Below are positions 8,000 to 16,532 of a DNA stretch of 64,000 nucleotides, one piece after another. Under the pieces are notes generated by a model. The model worked only from the letters and a program-made list of their open reading frames with translations, was not told where the DNA came from and ran no database searches. This DNA is from Pseudomonadota bacterium. Lineage in GTDB: Bacteria > Pseudomonadota > Alphaproteobacteria > Acetobacterales > Acetobacteraceae. The translations under genes were made by a program, and so were the position numbers. Positions within the stretch are counted from its first letter, which is position 1; every line of letters starts with the position of its first letter. The stretch spans positions 86,375 to 150,374 of the forward strand of contig JAJZBV010000003.1 of the NCBI GenBank assembly GCA_021851785.1. The letters run 5' to 3'.

Positions 8000-9859
8000 T
8001 CAGTGGAGCAGAAGCGAGCGCGTCTCCTCGGCGCGTGCGGGCATGGTATCGAAACTCCGCACGCGAGGAAAGCGGCCTTCGGCGAGTGCCGCGAGACCCG
8101 GCGGCGGGGCATCGAGCCGCGCCGCGTAGAGCCAGGCATAAGCGAGGGTGCGATGCAGATAGCTGCGCGTCTCATGGCTCGGCACCGCCTCGATGAAGAG
8201 CAGCGGATCGCCGCCGTCCCGCAGCGCGCCCTCCCACGTCCCGACATTCCCCGGCCCGGCGTTATAGGCGCAAAGCAGGCGCAGCAGATCACCATCCACC
8301 GCGCCCTGGCGCGCGAGATACAGCAGATAGCGCTGGCCGATATCGAGATTGACGGCGGGATCGTGCAGACGCTTCTGATGCGGTCCGGCGAGCGATGGGT
8401 CGTTGACGAGATAGCCCGCCGTCACCGGCATGATCTGCATCAGCCCGCGCGCCCCGGTCGGCGAGATGGCGGCGGGATCGAAATGCGATTCGATGCGGGC
8501 GAGCGCGTAAACCAGCGCCGGCGCGACCTGGAACCCGCCGCGCGGCGAAAGCTGCGGGATCGGCCCGGCGCCGAGGGCGTCGTCGTCGCGGAAGGTCGCG
8601 GCGATGTCGTCGGCAAGGCGGGTGAGCCCGGCCTGGCGCGCGATCAGGGCAACGGCGTGGCGGAGATCGGGCGAGGTGTCGGATTTGGCCGCGAGCCGGC
8701 GCAATTCCGCGTCCGCCCAGCGCATCTGCCCGACCTGCAGGAGCGCGAAGGCACGCAGGCCCTCGGCGGTTCCCGCCACCGCGGCGATATCGGCCTCGCC
8801 CAGGATTTCGTCGGCGAAGAACCCGTCCTGGATCAGCGGTAGGCCAAGCCGGCGGCGGGCGAGCAGGCCATAGAACGTATTGGCCTCGGCGCTCGCGCGC
8901 TGGAGCCAGAGATGGCCGCCCTCGGCGTCGCCGGCCGCGAAATGGGCGCGCGCGGCCCAGAACAGGGCGGCGGCGCGGAGACCCGGCGCGCCGATCGGCG
9001 CCACTGCCGCGGCCTCGAAAAACCGTATCGCCTCCGCCATCCGTTCGAGCCGCCAGGCGGCGAGGCCGGCGGTGAAGCCGGCGAGCGCGACCCGTCCGCC
9101 GCTGTCATGCAGCGCGGCCACGGCGAGATCGCGGGCGGCGTGATCGCGATTGGCGGCGAACAGCGCCTGCGCGACCTCGGCCCGCAGCCAGGCGCCGTAA
9201 TCCCGGCTGAGCCCGCTGGTGTGGGCGATCAGACGAAGGGCGGCATCGACGCGGCCGCTCTCGGCGCGCGTGAGGATTTCGCGCTCCAGCGCCGGGTTGC
9301 GGCGGATGTCGGGGAGATCGGGGGCGGTGTCCTCGGGCGCGCTGAGGGCGGCGAGGCTGGGCGGCGGCGACACGTGGCGGCCGGCCGGGCAATCCGCGGC
9401 GCGCTGACGGCAGAGCGCCGCGATGTCGCTCGCCACGGCGAGCGCGGAGTGGCGGGAAAGCCAGGCCGAGAGCGCGGCAAGCGGGGTGCGGCCGGCGCTG
9501 CGGAGATAGCGGCTGGCGAAAACATAGCCGCGGAGATCGGCGCGGAGGGATGACCGCTCTAGCGCGTCGCGGCTGCCATCATCCACGGCGAGCGCGGCCA
9601 GCAGGCGGTCGGCGGCGGCGATATCGCCGGCGGCTTGGGCGGTGAAAACGGCGCGAAACTGCTCCGCCTCGACCGTGTCGAGCGGTTGCGGCAAAACCAC
9701 TTCCATGGCACCGAGCGGTGCCAGGCGCGGCACTGCCATCGCGGTTTCGTCGGATTGCGCCACCGCCTTGCTTGTCGCCGCGCTGGCGAACAAGGCCGCC
9801 CCGGCGAGCATCGCCCGGGCGGCGGGAAGGCGGGAGAGCGTTGAACCGGTCCCTCGCAT
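8000..9859 (-). CDS. Soluble lytic murein transglycosylase
   Basis: 619 residues. An N-terminal signal-like segment (Arg residues followed by LPAARAMLAGAALFASAA) points to export to the periplasm. A long alpha-helical, Ala/Arg-rich superhelical region follows, then a C-terminal SLT domain. The catalytic glutamate is Glu457 in LARIESHFDP, followed by GARGLMQIMPVTA and the AYNAGPGNV motif. The enzyme would cleave the MurNAc-GlcNAc bond with anhydro-ring formation during peptidoglycan turnover. The length matches the Slt70 class. It is the first gene of the minus-strand block; a 140-bp AT-rich gap separates it from the next gene upstream, a likely place for a promoter. Confidence 0.9.
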   Translation of the reverse strand: MRGTGSTLSRLPAARAMLAGAALFASAATSKAVAQSDETAMAVPRLAPLGAMEVVLPQPLDTVEAEQFRAVFTAQAAGDIAAADRLLAALAVDDGSRDALERSSLRADLRGYVFASRYLRSAGRTPLAALSAWLSRHSALAVASDIAALCRQRAADCPAGRHVSPPPSLAALSAPEDTAPDLPDIRRNPALEREILTRAESGRVDAALRLIAHTSGLSRDYGAWLRAEVAQALFAANRDHAARDLAVAALHDSGGRVALAGFTAGLAAWRLERMAEAIRFFEAAAVAPIGAPGLRAAALFWAARAHFAAGDAEGGHLWLQRASAEANTFYGLLARRRLGLPLIQDGFFADEILGEADIAAVAGTAEGLRAFALLQVGQMRWADAELRRLAAKSDTSPDLRHAVALIARQAGLTRLADDIAATFRDDDALGAGPIPQLSPRGGFQVAPALVYALARIESHFDPAAISPTGARGLMQIMPVTAGYLVNDPSLAGPHQKRLHDPAVNLDIGQRYLLYLARQGAVDGDLLRLLCAYNAGPGNVGTWEGALRDGGDPLLFIEAVPSHETRSYLHRTLAYAWLYAARLDAPPPGLAALAEGRFPRVRSFDTMPARAEETRSLLLH

Positions 9860-9969
9860 GCCCCCGCCCTACACGGGCAATCTATGAGACGCAACCCGTA
9901 TTTCTGAGACTTACCTCATTAATTTTACCAACGATTAAGATTTCAAGCGCTTACGGGCATTCCTTGTAT

Positions 9970-10006
9970 AAAAAAATCGTGATTCTATTGCGTTGCACAA
10001 TCACGA
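9970..10006 (-). terminator. Rho-independent terminator of the AidB-like gene
   Basis: On the minus strand an 8-bp perfect stem TCGTGATT/AATCACGA with a 14-base loop is followed by seven T residues (9970-9976). The 5' arm overlaps the stop codon of the AidB-like gene at 10001-10003, so the hairpin starts inside the coding sequence. The stem is AT-rich for this genome. Confidence 0.8.
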
Positions 10007-11755
10007 AAGGGTGGGCGCGAAGGTGGCGTGCGCGAGGGTGGCGGGGTTGGGGAGCAAAGCCGCCATCGCGGCGCTTTCGGTGTCGTCCTCGGTCTCCGCC
10101 AGCGGATCCTGCGGCAGAACGCGGTGGCGGAGCACGAGGTCGGCGAGGGTTTGCCGGCTCGTCTCGCCGAGTTCGGCGGCCTCGCAGGCGAAGGCGCTGG
10201 CGCTGGCGAGATGGTAGAGCGCGCCGGCGGCGCGCCGCGCGAGATGGGCGCCGCTCGGGGCCATCGCCTGCTCGGCGAGGCGGATCGCGCCGGCGAGCGG
10301 GGGGAGAAGCGCGGTCATGCCCGAACGCGCGACCTGCGCCGTGATGTGACGCCGCAAGGCGGTGAGCGCGCCCTCGCGCCGGGCGGCGCGCATGACGTCG
10401 AGGGCGACGATATTGCTCGTCCCCTCCCAGATCGAGCCGAGATGGGCATCGCGCACCAGCCGCGGCTCCGGCCATTCCTCGATATAGCCGGCGCCGCCGC
10501 GCACCTCCATCGCATCCCCGGTCACCCGGCGGGCATCGCGGCAGGCACGGAATTTGATCAGCGGCGTCAGGATGCGGAGCAGGGCATAGGCTTCCGCCTC
10601 CCCGGCATCGGCGCGGGCGAGCGCCTCGGCGGTGGTGAACATCATGCTGCGTGCCTGTTCGGTGGGCACGAGGATTTTCAAAAGCTGGCGCCGCATCAGG
10701 GGAAGTTCGATCAGGCGGCGGCCGAAGGCGCGGCGGTGATGGGCAACGAAAAGGGCCTCGGTCACCGCCCGGCGCATCATGCCGGCGGCGCGCACGCCGT
10801 TGGAGAGGCGGGAATTGTTGATCATGTCGGTCATCTGGCGGAATCCGGCGCCGGGTTCGCCGACCAGGAACGCCTCCGCCCCTTCGAGGCGGATTTCGCC
10901 GCTCGCCATATCGCGTGTGCCGAGCTTGTCTTTCAGCCGCACGATGCGATAGGCGTTGGGCGTGCCATCGCCGCGCAGGCGGGGGAGCAGAAAGAGCGAG
11001 AGCCCCTTGGTTCCGGCCGCCGCCCCCTCCGGTCGCGCCAAGACCATCGCCAGCGCCGCGTCGGCGTTCGAGCAGAACCATTTGTCGCCGAAAAGCTGCC
11101 ATGAGCCGTTGTTTTTCGCGACCGCATGCACCGCCGTCGCGCCGACATCCGAGCCCGCCCCCTGCTCGGTCATGAACATCGCGCCCTGCGCGAGGGTCTC
11201 GAGATCCTGGCTCAGCAATTGCTGCAGATAATGTTCGACCAAGGCGGGGTCGCCGAATTTGCGCAAGGTCCGGGTCAGGCTGTCGGTCATGCTGACCGGG
11301 CACAAGAGGCCGAACTCGGCCTGCGCGAACAGATAGGTGAGAACATATTTCGCCGCCGGCGGCAGCGGCGTCGGCCAGCCGAAAACGCCGGCGCGATGGG
11401 ACATTGCCGCAAGCCCGAATTCGCCGAACGCGATCCGTTCCATCTCGCGATAGCTCGGGTGTTTCTCGATGCTCTGGCGATCCTCGCCGGTGCGGGTGCG
11501 CGGGTGCAGGCGCGGCGGATGGCGATCGGCCTCGGCGGCGAGTTCATCGAGCCTGCCGCCGGCGAGCGCCCCGAGACGGTCGCAATACGGCGCGAGATGG
11601 GCGCAAAGCGCGGCCGGGAGATAGAGCGGCATCAGCCGCGCGAGCATCGGATCGGCGCGATAGAGGTTGAGCCCGCGCGCATCCGGCACCGCGTCCGCGC
11701 CGCTGGGTGCGGCGTCCGCTGACGGGAACGTGCTTGCCGCCGATTTTTCCGCCAT
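10001..11755 (-). CDS. AidB-like acyl-CoA dehydrogenase family protein
   Basis: 584 residues, longer than ordinary acyl-CoA dehydrogenases (about 380) and close to the AidB group. The N-terminal 180 residues include HPSYREMERIAFGEFGLAAMSHR. The FAD-binding core shows MFMTEQGAGSDVGA and GDKWFCSNADA, and the C-terminal helical domain shows VRGGAGYIEEWPEPRLVRDAHLGSIWEGTSNIVALD. AidB proteins bind FAD and DNA and are tied to alkylation stress; the enzymatic substrate is uncertain. It is monocistronic, with a terminator at its 3' end and a tandem 20-base repeat upstream. A GGAGG-like stretch stands shortly before the ATG at 11755. Confidence 0.88.
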   Translation of the reverse strand: MAEKSAASTFPSADAAPSGADAVPDARGLNLYRADPMLARLMPLYLPAALCAHLAPYCDRLGALAGGRLDELAAEADRHPPRLHPRTRTGEDRQSIEKHPSYREMERIAFGEFGLAAMSHRAGVFGWPTPLPPAAKYVLTYLFAQAEFGLLCPVSMTDSLTRTLRKFGDPALVEHYLQQLLSQDLETLAQGAMFMTEQGAGSDVGATAVHAVAKNNGSWQLFGDKWFCSNADAALAMVLARPEGAAAGTKGLSLFLLPRLRGDGTPNAYRIVRLKDKLGTRDMASGEIRLEGAEAFLVGEPGAGFRQMTDMINNSRLSNGVRAAGMMRRAVTEALFVAHHRRAFGRRLIELPLMRRQLLKILVPTEQARSMMFTTAEALARADAGEAEAYALLRILTPLIKFRACRDARRVTGDAMEVRGGAGYIEEWPEPRLVRDAHLGSIWEGTSNIVALDVMRAARREGALTALRRHITAQVARSGMTALLPPLAGAIRLAEQAMAPSGAHLARRAAGALYHLASASAFACEAAELGETSRQTLADLVLRHRVLPQDPLAETEDDTESAAMAALLPNPATLAHATFAPTLS

Positions 11756-11776
11756 CCGTGCCTCCTCCCGCTTCGC

Positions 11777-11816
11777 CCCCAGCTTCGCGCGCTAGGCCCC
11801 AGCTTCGCGCGCTAGG
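11777..11816. repeat. 20-base perfect tandem duplication upstream of the AidB-like gene
   Basis: Two adjacent identical copies of a 20-base unit beginning CCCCAGCTTCGC (11777-11796 and 11797-11816). It lies 21 bases upstream of the AidB-like start, within its leader or promoter region. One of several short tandem copies at gene borders in this window. Confidence 0.85.
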
Positions 11817-11821
11817 ATTAT

Positions 11822-11882
11822 GCCGGCAAGGGTCTGCCGGCCGTCACCGGGCCGGCAGGATTGGCTTGCCAGCCTTGCCGGC
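11822..11882. other. Nested inverted repeats in the divergent AidB-like/ABC transporter region
   Basis: An outer 10-base inverted repeat GCCGGCAAGG (11822-11831) pairs with CCTTGCCGGC (11873-11882). Inside it CTGCCGGCC (11834-11842) pairs with GGCCGGCAG (11850-11858) over a 7-base loop. It has no T tract, so an intrinsic terminator is unlikely. It could be an operator between the divergent genes or a folded leader of the transporter mRNA. This is inferred from symmetry only. Confidence 0.5.
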
Positions 11883-11964
11883 GCGGGGGATAACAGGGGC
11901 CAAAGCAAAAACCCCGCGCTCCGAGACGATCCGGGCGCGGCAAGATGACGCGAGGGAGGAAACC

Positions 11965-13170
11965 ATGGCGGCGGAAAAAAACGGCTCGGCGATGAGTGGC
12001 ACGGTGATGGGCGGGGCGCGTCGGCGTCCGGGTCTCGCGCTGCTCGCCGGCATCGCGGCGTTGCTCGCCGGCTTGCCTGGCGCCGCCCCCGCATGGGCCG
12101 ACGAGGCGGCGCCGATCGAGATCGGCATGGTGACGCCGCTCACCGGCGCCGCCGCCGAATCCGGGCGCTACGGCGAATGGGGCGCGGAGATGGCGATCGC
12201 CGAGGTCAATGCCGGAGGCGGCGTGCTCGGCCGGCCGCTGAAGCTCGTCGTCGAGGATGATCAGACCACCAATCCCGGCGTCGTTTCCGCTTTCAACCGG
12301 CTCGCCAATGAGTCTGCGATCGTCGCGTTTCTCGGCTCCATCCGCTCGACGCAGGTGCATGCGATGGATCCCGATGTGCGCCGGATCGCGAAGCCGGTGT
12401 TTTTCGGCGGCACCGATCCCAATCTCACCCATGCCGGCGATCCCTGGCTGTTCCGCTGCCGGCCCAATGACACGTTCTCCGCCAAGGTGATCGCGGCGTT
12501 TGGCGTGCAAACGCTGAACCTCAGGAAATGGGCGCTGGTGACCTCGACCGATGCCTTCGGCACCAGCGGCGCGCGGCTGCTGACCGCGGAGTTGCAGGCG
12601 CTTGGCGCGAGCGTCGTGACCGCGCAGGGCTATGCCAATCAGACGCCGGATTTCACCCCCGTCGTGCTCGCGGTCAAGGGCTCGGGCGCCGAGGTGATCG
12701 GGAGTTACTTCACTTTCGAGCAGGATCTGGCGATTTTCGCCCGCCAATTGCGCCAGCTCGGCGTCCGCTCGCCCTGGGTCGGCTCGCCCTCGATCACCGA
12801 CACCGCGGCGCTGCACCTCGCCGGCCCCGCCCTCTATGGCACCTACGGGGTCGCCGATTTCAATGCCGATTCCAGCCCCGAAGCCAAAAGCTACGCCCAG
12901 GCCTATCAGAAATTGCACAAGGCGTCGGCCGATCAATTCTCCGCCTGGACCTATGACGCGATCAAAATCGCGGCGCTCGCCATGAACACCGCGAAATCGA
13001 CCGAACCCGCCGCCTTCCGCGCCGCGATCCTCGCCATCCGCGGCTACAAGGGCACCGAGGGGGTCTATGATTTCGATGCCAACGGCGATGGCCTGCATGG
13101 CTACAATGTCGTCCGCAACGACGCCGGCAAGCTCGTCTTCGTCAAGCGTGTCGATTTCCCCGCGCAATAA
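11965..13170 (+). CDS. Branched-chain amino acid-type ABC transporter substrate-binding protein
   Basis: 401 residues. A Sec signal peptide is visible (RRRPGLALLAGIAALLAG, probable cleavage after APAWA). The mature part is a type I periplasmic binding protein with IEIGMVTPLTGAAAESGRYG at its start and EVNAGGGVLGRPLKLVVEDDQT, the LivK/HAAT pattern. The ATG at 11965 has GGGAGGA 4 bases upstream, fixing the start. It heads an operon with livH, fused livMG, livF and a crotonase. The ligand may be a branched-chain amino acid or an organic/aromatic acid; the crotonase at the end favours a carboxylic acid. Confidence 0.92.
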   Translation: MAAEKNGSAMSGTVMGGARRRPGLALLAGIAALLAGLPGAAPAWADEAAPIEIGMVTPLTGAAAESGRYGEWGAEMAIAEVNAGGGVLGRPLKLVVEDDQTTNPGVVSAFNRLANESAIVAFLGSIRSTQVHAMDPDVRRIAKPVFFGGTDPNLTHAGDPWLFRCRPNDTFSAKVIAAFGVQTLNLRKWALVTSTDAFGTSGARLLTAELQALGASVVTAQGYANQTPDFTPVVLAVKGSGAEVIGSYFTFEQDLAIFARQLRQLGVRSPWVGSPSITDTAALHLAGPALYGTYGVADFNADSSPEAKSYAQAYQKLHKASADQFSAWTYDAIKIAALAMNTAKSTEPAAFRAAILAIRGYKGTEGVYDFDANGDGLHGYNVVRNDAGKLVFVKRVDFPAQ

Positions 13171-13179
13171 CACAAAATC

Positions 13180-14055
13180 ATGGCGATCATTCTGCAATTG
13201 CTGTTCACCGGGCTTGGCATCGGCGCCGTCTACGCGCTGGTCGCGCTCGGCTTCGTGCTGATTTATCGCGCGACCAACGTGGTCAATTTCGCGCAAGGCC
13301 AGTTCGCCATGCTCGGCGGCTATTGCATGGTCATCACCACCGTCGATCTCGGCCTCCCCTATTGGCTCGGGGTTGTCATCAGCCTGGTGGTGATGGCGCT
13401 GTTCGGCGCCCTCTTCAATCTCGGCGTCTATTATCCGCTCCGCCATCGTTCGTTCTTGCCGGTGGTGATCTCGACCATCGGCGCCTCGATCCTGATCACC
13501 AATCTCGTGCTCGCGATCTACGGCCCGGAGCCGACGACGCTCCCCGGCATGACCGACTATCCCGGGATCAGCTTCGGCGCGGTGTTTCTCGATGCGCAGT
13601 ATCTGGTCATCATCGCGACCACGCTCGCGCTGGTCATCCTGCAATACATCTTTTTCGAACACACCATGGTCGGCAAGAAGATGCAGGCGGTGTCTCAGGA
13701 CAAGGAGATGGCGAGCCTGCTCGGCATCAACGTCACCGGCATGATCATGCTCACCTTCACCTATTCGGCGGTGCTCGGCGGCATCGCCGGCATTTTGGTC
13801 GCGCCGATCCTGTTCGTCTCGGTCGGGCTCGGCGCGCAGATCGCCCTCAAGGCCTTCGCCGCCTCGATCATCGGCGGTTTCGGCGACGTGCCGGGGGCCA
13901 TCGTCGGCGGGCTTTTGATCGGCGTCGCCGAGACGCTGGGCGCTTTTTATATCTCGGTTCCCTACAAGGATGCCTTCGCCTTCATCCTGTTGTTCGCCTT
14001 CCTGCTGATCCGGCCGCAGGGCATTTTCGGCGAGAAAATCGCCCAGAAAGCGTGA
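13180..14055 (+). CDS. livH: Branched-chain amino acid ABC transporter permease LivH
   Basis: 291 residues, highly hydrophobic with about eight membrane segments. The N-terminal LLFTGLGIGAVYALVALGFVLIYRATNVVNFAQGQFAMLGGY is the LivH signature, and GLGAQIALKAFAASIIGGFGDVPGAIVGG near the C-terminus is the conserved loop that contacts the ATPase. It forms the inner-membrane channel together with the LivM half of the next gene. Nine bases separate it from the binding-protein gene; ten separate it from livMG. Confidence 0.95.
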   Translation: MAIILQLLFTGLGIGAVYALVALGFVLIYRATNVVNFAQGQFAMLGGYCMVITTVDLGLPYWLGVVISLVVMALFGALFNLGVYYPLRHRSFLPVVISTIGASILITNLVLAIYGPEPTTLPGMTDYPGISFGAVFLDAQYLVIIATTLALVILQYIFFEHTMVGKKMQAVSQDKEMASLLGINVTGMIMLTFTYSAVLGGIAGILVAPILFVSVGLGAQIALKAFAASIIGGFGDVPGAIVGGLLIGVAETLGAFYISVPYKDAFAFILLFAFLLIRPQGIFGEKIAQKA

Positions 14056-14065
14056 GGCGACAGAT

Positions 14066-15802
14066 ATGAAAAACGCCGCCGGATTCCTGCTCTGGCTTCT
14101 CGCCCTGGTCATCGCGGTGGCTTTTGCCTTGATCTTGCCGATCAACGGCTATCTGATGAATCTGCTGATGCAGGCGAGCACCTATGCGATCGCGGTGCTC
14201 GGGATGACGGTGGTGCTCGGCTATGCCGGGCAGATCAACATCGCCCAGGCGGCGTTTTTCGGCATCGGCGCCTACGGCGTCGCGATCGGCACGACGACAC
14301 TCGGCATGGCGTTCTTTGCCGCTTTGGCCCTCGGCGCGGTGGTCGCGCTCGGCTTCGGGATCGTGCTCGGCGGCTCGACGTTGAAACTCGGCGGGCATTA
14401 CCTCGCCATGGTGACGATCAGCTTTCAGGAGATCGTGACGCTGGTTTTGACCAACTGGATCGGGGTCAGCCACGGGCCGGACGGGATTTCGAATATTCCG
14501 CGGCCGCATCTCGGTTTTCTGGCGCTCGATCAATCGCGGCATTATCTCGCGCTGTGCCTTTTCTTTCTGTTCGTCACCGCGGGCCTGGTGGCCTGGCTGA
14601 AATCGAGCCGGCTCGGGCTTTCCATGCAGGCGGTGCGCGACAATGAACTCGCCGCCGGCGTCGCTGGGATCGATACCTACCGCATCAAGATCATCGCGTT
14701 CGCCGCCAGCGCCTGTCTCGGCGGTCTCGGCGGCGGCCTTTTCGCCGGCGCCTTTCGCTACATCAGCCCCGATCAATTCGCCTTCGACGATTCGGTGGTT
14801 CTGCTCACCATGGCGCTCCTCGGCGGGGTGGACGCCGCGATCGGCGCGGTGATCGGCACCGCCCTCCTCATTCTTCTGCCCGAGTGGCTGCGCTTTCTCA
14901 AGCAATTCTACCTCGCCGTCTATGGCCTCGCCGTCATCCTGATCATGGTGTTCATGCCGCAGGGAATCTTTGGTTATTTCGCGCGGTTGTTTCGCCGCGC
15001 GCCCGATTTGCCGCGCGGAGAGGTGGCGCCGCTCACCCTCGGCGCCAGCGCGGGGACGGGCCGGCCAATTCTGGAAATTTCAGGTCTTTCCAAGCATTTT
15101 GGCGGCCTCCGCGCCGTCGATGAGGTCGATCTCGCGATCGAAAGCGGCTCCGTCCACGCCCTGATCGGCCCCAATGGTTCGGGCAAGACGACGACGCTGA
15201 ACCTGCTTTCCGGCATCTATCGGCCGACGGCGGGACGCATCCGGCTTGGCGGGCGCGATGTCGCCGGACTCGCGCCGCATCTCCTCGCCGCCGCCGGCAT
15301 CGGCCGAACGTTTCAGAATATTCGTCTGTTTCACTCGCTGACCGCGTTCGAGAACGTGCTGATCGGAAGCTTTCGCGTGGGCAGCGGCGAGCACGATGCG
15401 CAAAGCCGGCGCGAGCGGGCGCTGGCGGCGCTCGATTTCGTCGGCATGGCGGCGCGCGCGCCTGTGCTGGTGTCGAGCCTTCCCTACGGCCATCAGCGCC
15501 TGGTCGAGATCGCCCGCGCGCTCGCGGCCAACCCGACGCTGCTTTTACTCGATGAGCCGGCGGCCGGCCTCAATCTCACCGAAAAACAGAATCTCGTTGC
15601 CCTGCTGCGCCGTTTGCGCGGCCACGGCCTGACCATTCTGCTGATCGAGCACGACATGGATCTCGTCGAGCAGATTTCCGACCGCATCACCGTGCTCAAT
15701 TTCGGCCGCCGCATCGCCGATGGCACGCCGGCCGAAGTGTTGCGCCATCCCGATGTCGTCGCCGCCTATCTCGGGGAGGTGGCCGAAGATGTCACTGCTT
15801 GA
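14066..15802 (+). CDS. Fused LivM permease and LivG ATP-binding protein
   Basis: 578 residues combining two subunits that are separate in E. coli. Residues 1-310 are a LivM-type permease with YAGQINIAQAAFFGIGAYG and about ten hydrophobic segments. After a linker containing FRRAPDLPRGE, residues 330-578 form a LivG-type ATPase: Walker A GPNGSGKT at 368-375, an EAA-type contact region around RTFQNIRLF, a signature region near LPYGHQRLVEIARALA and Walker B LLLLDEPAAGLN. The typical LSGGQ is replaced by LPYGHQR, as is common in LivG. The reading frame is uninterrupted through the junction. The gene overlaps livF by 14 bases. Confidence 0.94.
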   Translation: MKNAAGFLLWLLALVIAVAFALILPINGYLMNLLMQASTYAIAVLGMTVVLGYAGQINIAQAAFFGIGAYGVAIGTTTLGMAFFAALALGAVVALGFGIVLGGSTLKLGGHYLAMVTISFQEIVTLVLTNWIGVSHGPDGISNIPRPHLGFLALDQSRHYLALCLFFLFVTAGLVAWLKSSRLGLSMQAVRDNELAAGVAGIDTYRIKIIAFAASACLGGLGGGLFAGAFRYISPDQFAFDDSVVLLTMALLGGVDAAIGAVIGTALLILLPEWLRFLKQFYLAVYGLAVILIMVFMPQGIFGYFARLFRRAPDLPRGEVAPLTLGASAGTGRPILEISGLSKHFGGLRAVDEVDLAIESGSVHALIGPNGSGKTTTLNLLSGIYRPTAGRIRLGGRDVAGLAPHLLAAAGIGRTFQNIRLFHSLTAFENVLIGSFRVGSGEHDAQSRRERALAALDFVGMAARAPVLVSSLPYGHQRLVEIARALAANPTLLLLDEPAAGLNLTEKQNLVALLRRLRGHGLTILLIEHDMDLVEQISDRITVLNFGRRIADGTPAEVLRHPDVVAAYLGEVAEDVTA

Positions 15803-16532
15803 ACTTTCCGGTCTCACCGCCGCCTACGGCGCGGTCGCGGCGCTTTCCGGGCTCGATCTCGCCGTCGAGGAAGGCGAGATCGTCACCTTGCTCGGCGCCA
15901 ATGGCGCCGGAAAATCGACGACGCTCCGCTGCATCTCCGGCCTTCTGCCCCCGACGGGTGGCGAAATCCGCTTTGCAGGGGCGGCGATTGCGGGATTGAG
16001 CGCCGAGCGCGTGGTGCGGCTCGGCATCGCGCATGTGCCCGAGGGGCGGCGGATTTTTCCCGGCCTCACGGTGCGCGAAAACATCCTGCTCGGCGCCTCC
16101 AATCGCCGCATTGCACGGGCGGCGCTGCGGCGTGACGCGGACGAGATGTTCGCGTTGTTTCCCGATCTCGCGCGGTTCGCCGACACGCTCGGCTGGATGC
16201 TCTCCGGCGGCCAGCAGCAGATGGTGGCGCTGGCGCGCGGGTTGATGGCGCGGCCGCGGCTTCTCCTTCTCGATGAGCCCTCGCTCGGCCTCGCGCCGCT
16301 GATCGTGCAGCAGGTGTTTCGCATCATCGCGCGAATTCGTGAGACCGGGACGACGGTTCTGCTGGTCGAGCAGAATGCCCGCCTCGCGCTCGCCATCGCC
16401 GATCGCGGCTATGTTCTGGAAACCGGGCGCCTCGTGGTCGCGGGCAAGCCGGATGCGCTGTGGAACAACGAGGATGTGCGCGCCGCCTATCTCGGTGGCA
16501 AGCGCCTGAGCGAGGAGAGCGGTGCGCGATGA
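15789..16532 (+). CDS. livF: Branched-chain amino acid ABC transporter ATP-binding protein LivF
   Basis: 247 residues. Walker A LGANGAGKST lies at residues 35-44, the signature LSGGQQQMVALARGLMARP and Walker B LLLLDEPSLGLAPLIV follow, then the H-loop region. GIAHVPEGRRIFPGLTVREN is characteristic of LivF. It pairs with the LivG half of the preceding fusion to energise uptake. The start ATG lies inside the end of the previous gene, and the stop overlaps the crotonase start as ATGA, so these genes are tightly coupled. Confidence 0.95.
   Translation: MSLLELSGLTAAYGAVAALSGLDLAVEEGEIVTLLGANGAGKSTTLRCISGLLPPTGGEIRFAGAAIAGLSAERVVRLGIAHVPEGRRIFPGLTVRENILLGASNRRIARAALRRDADEMFALFPDLARFADTLGWMLSGGQQQMVALARGLMARPRLLLLDEPSLGLAPLIVQQVFRIIARIRETGTTVLLVEQNARLALAIADRGYVLETGRLVVAGKPDALWNNEDVRAAYLGGKRLSEESGAR

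Noticed and set aside
9860-9969. Promoter of the lytic transglycosylase gene
   Set aside because: TTGAAA and AT-rich hexamers can be picked in several ways, none with convincing spacing, so no promoter was annotated. The region is AT-rich and otherwise empty.
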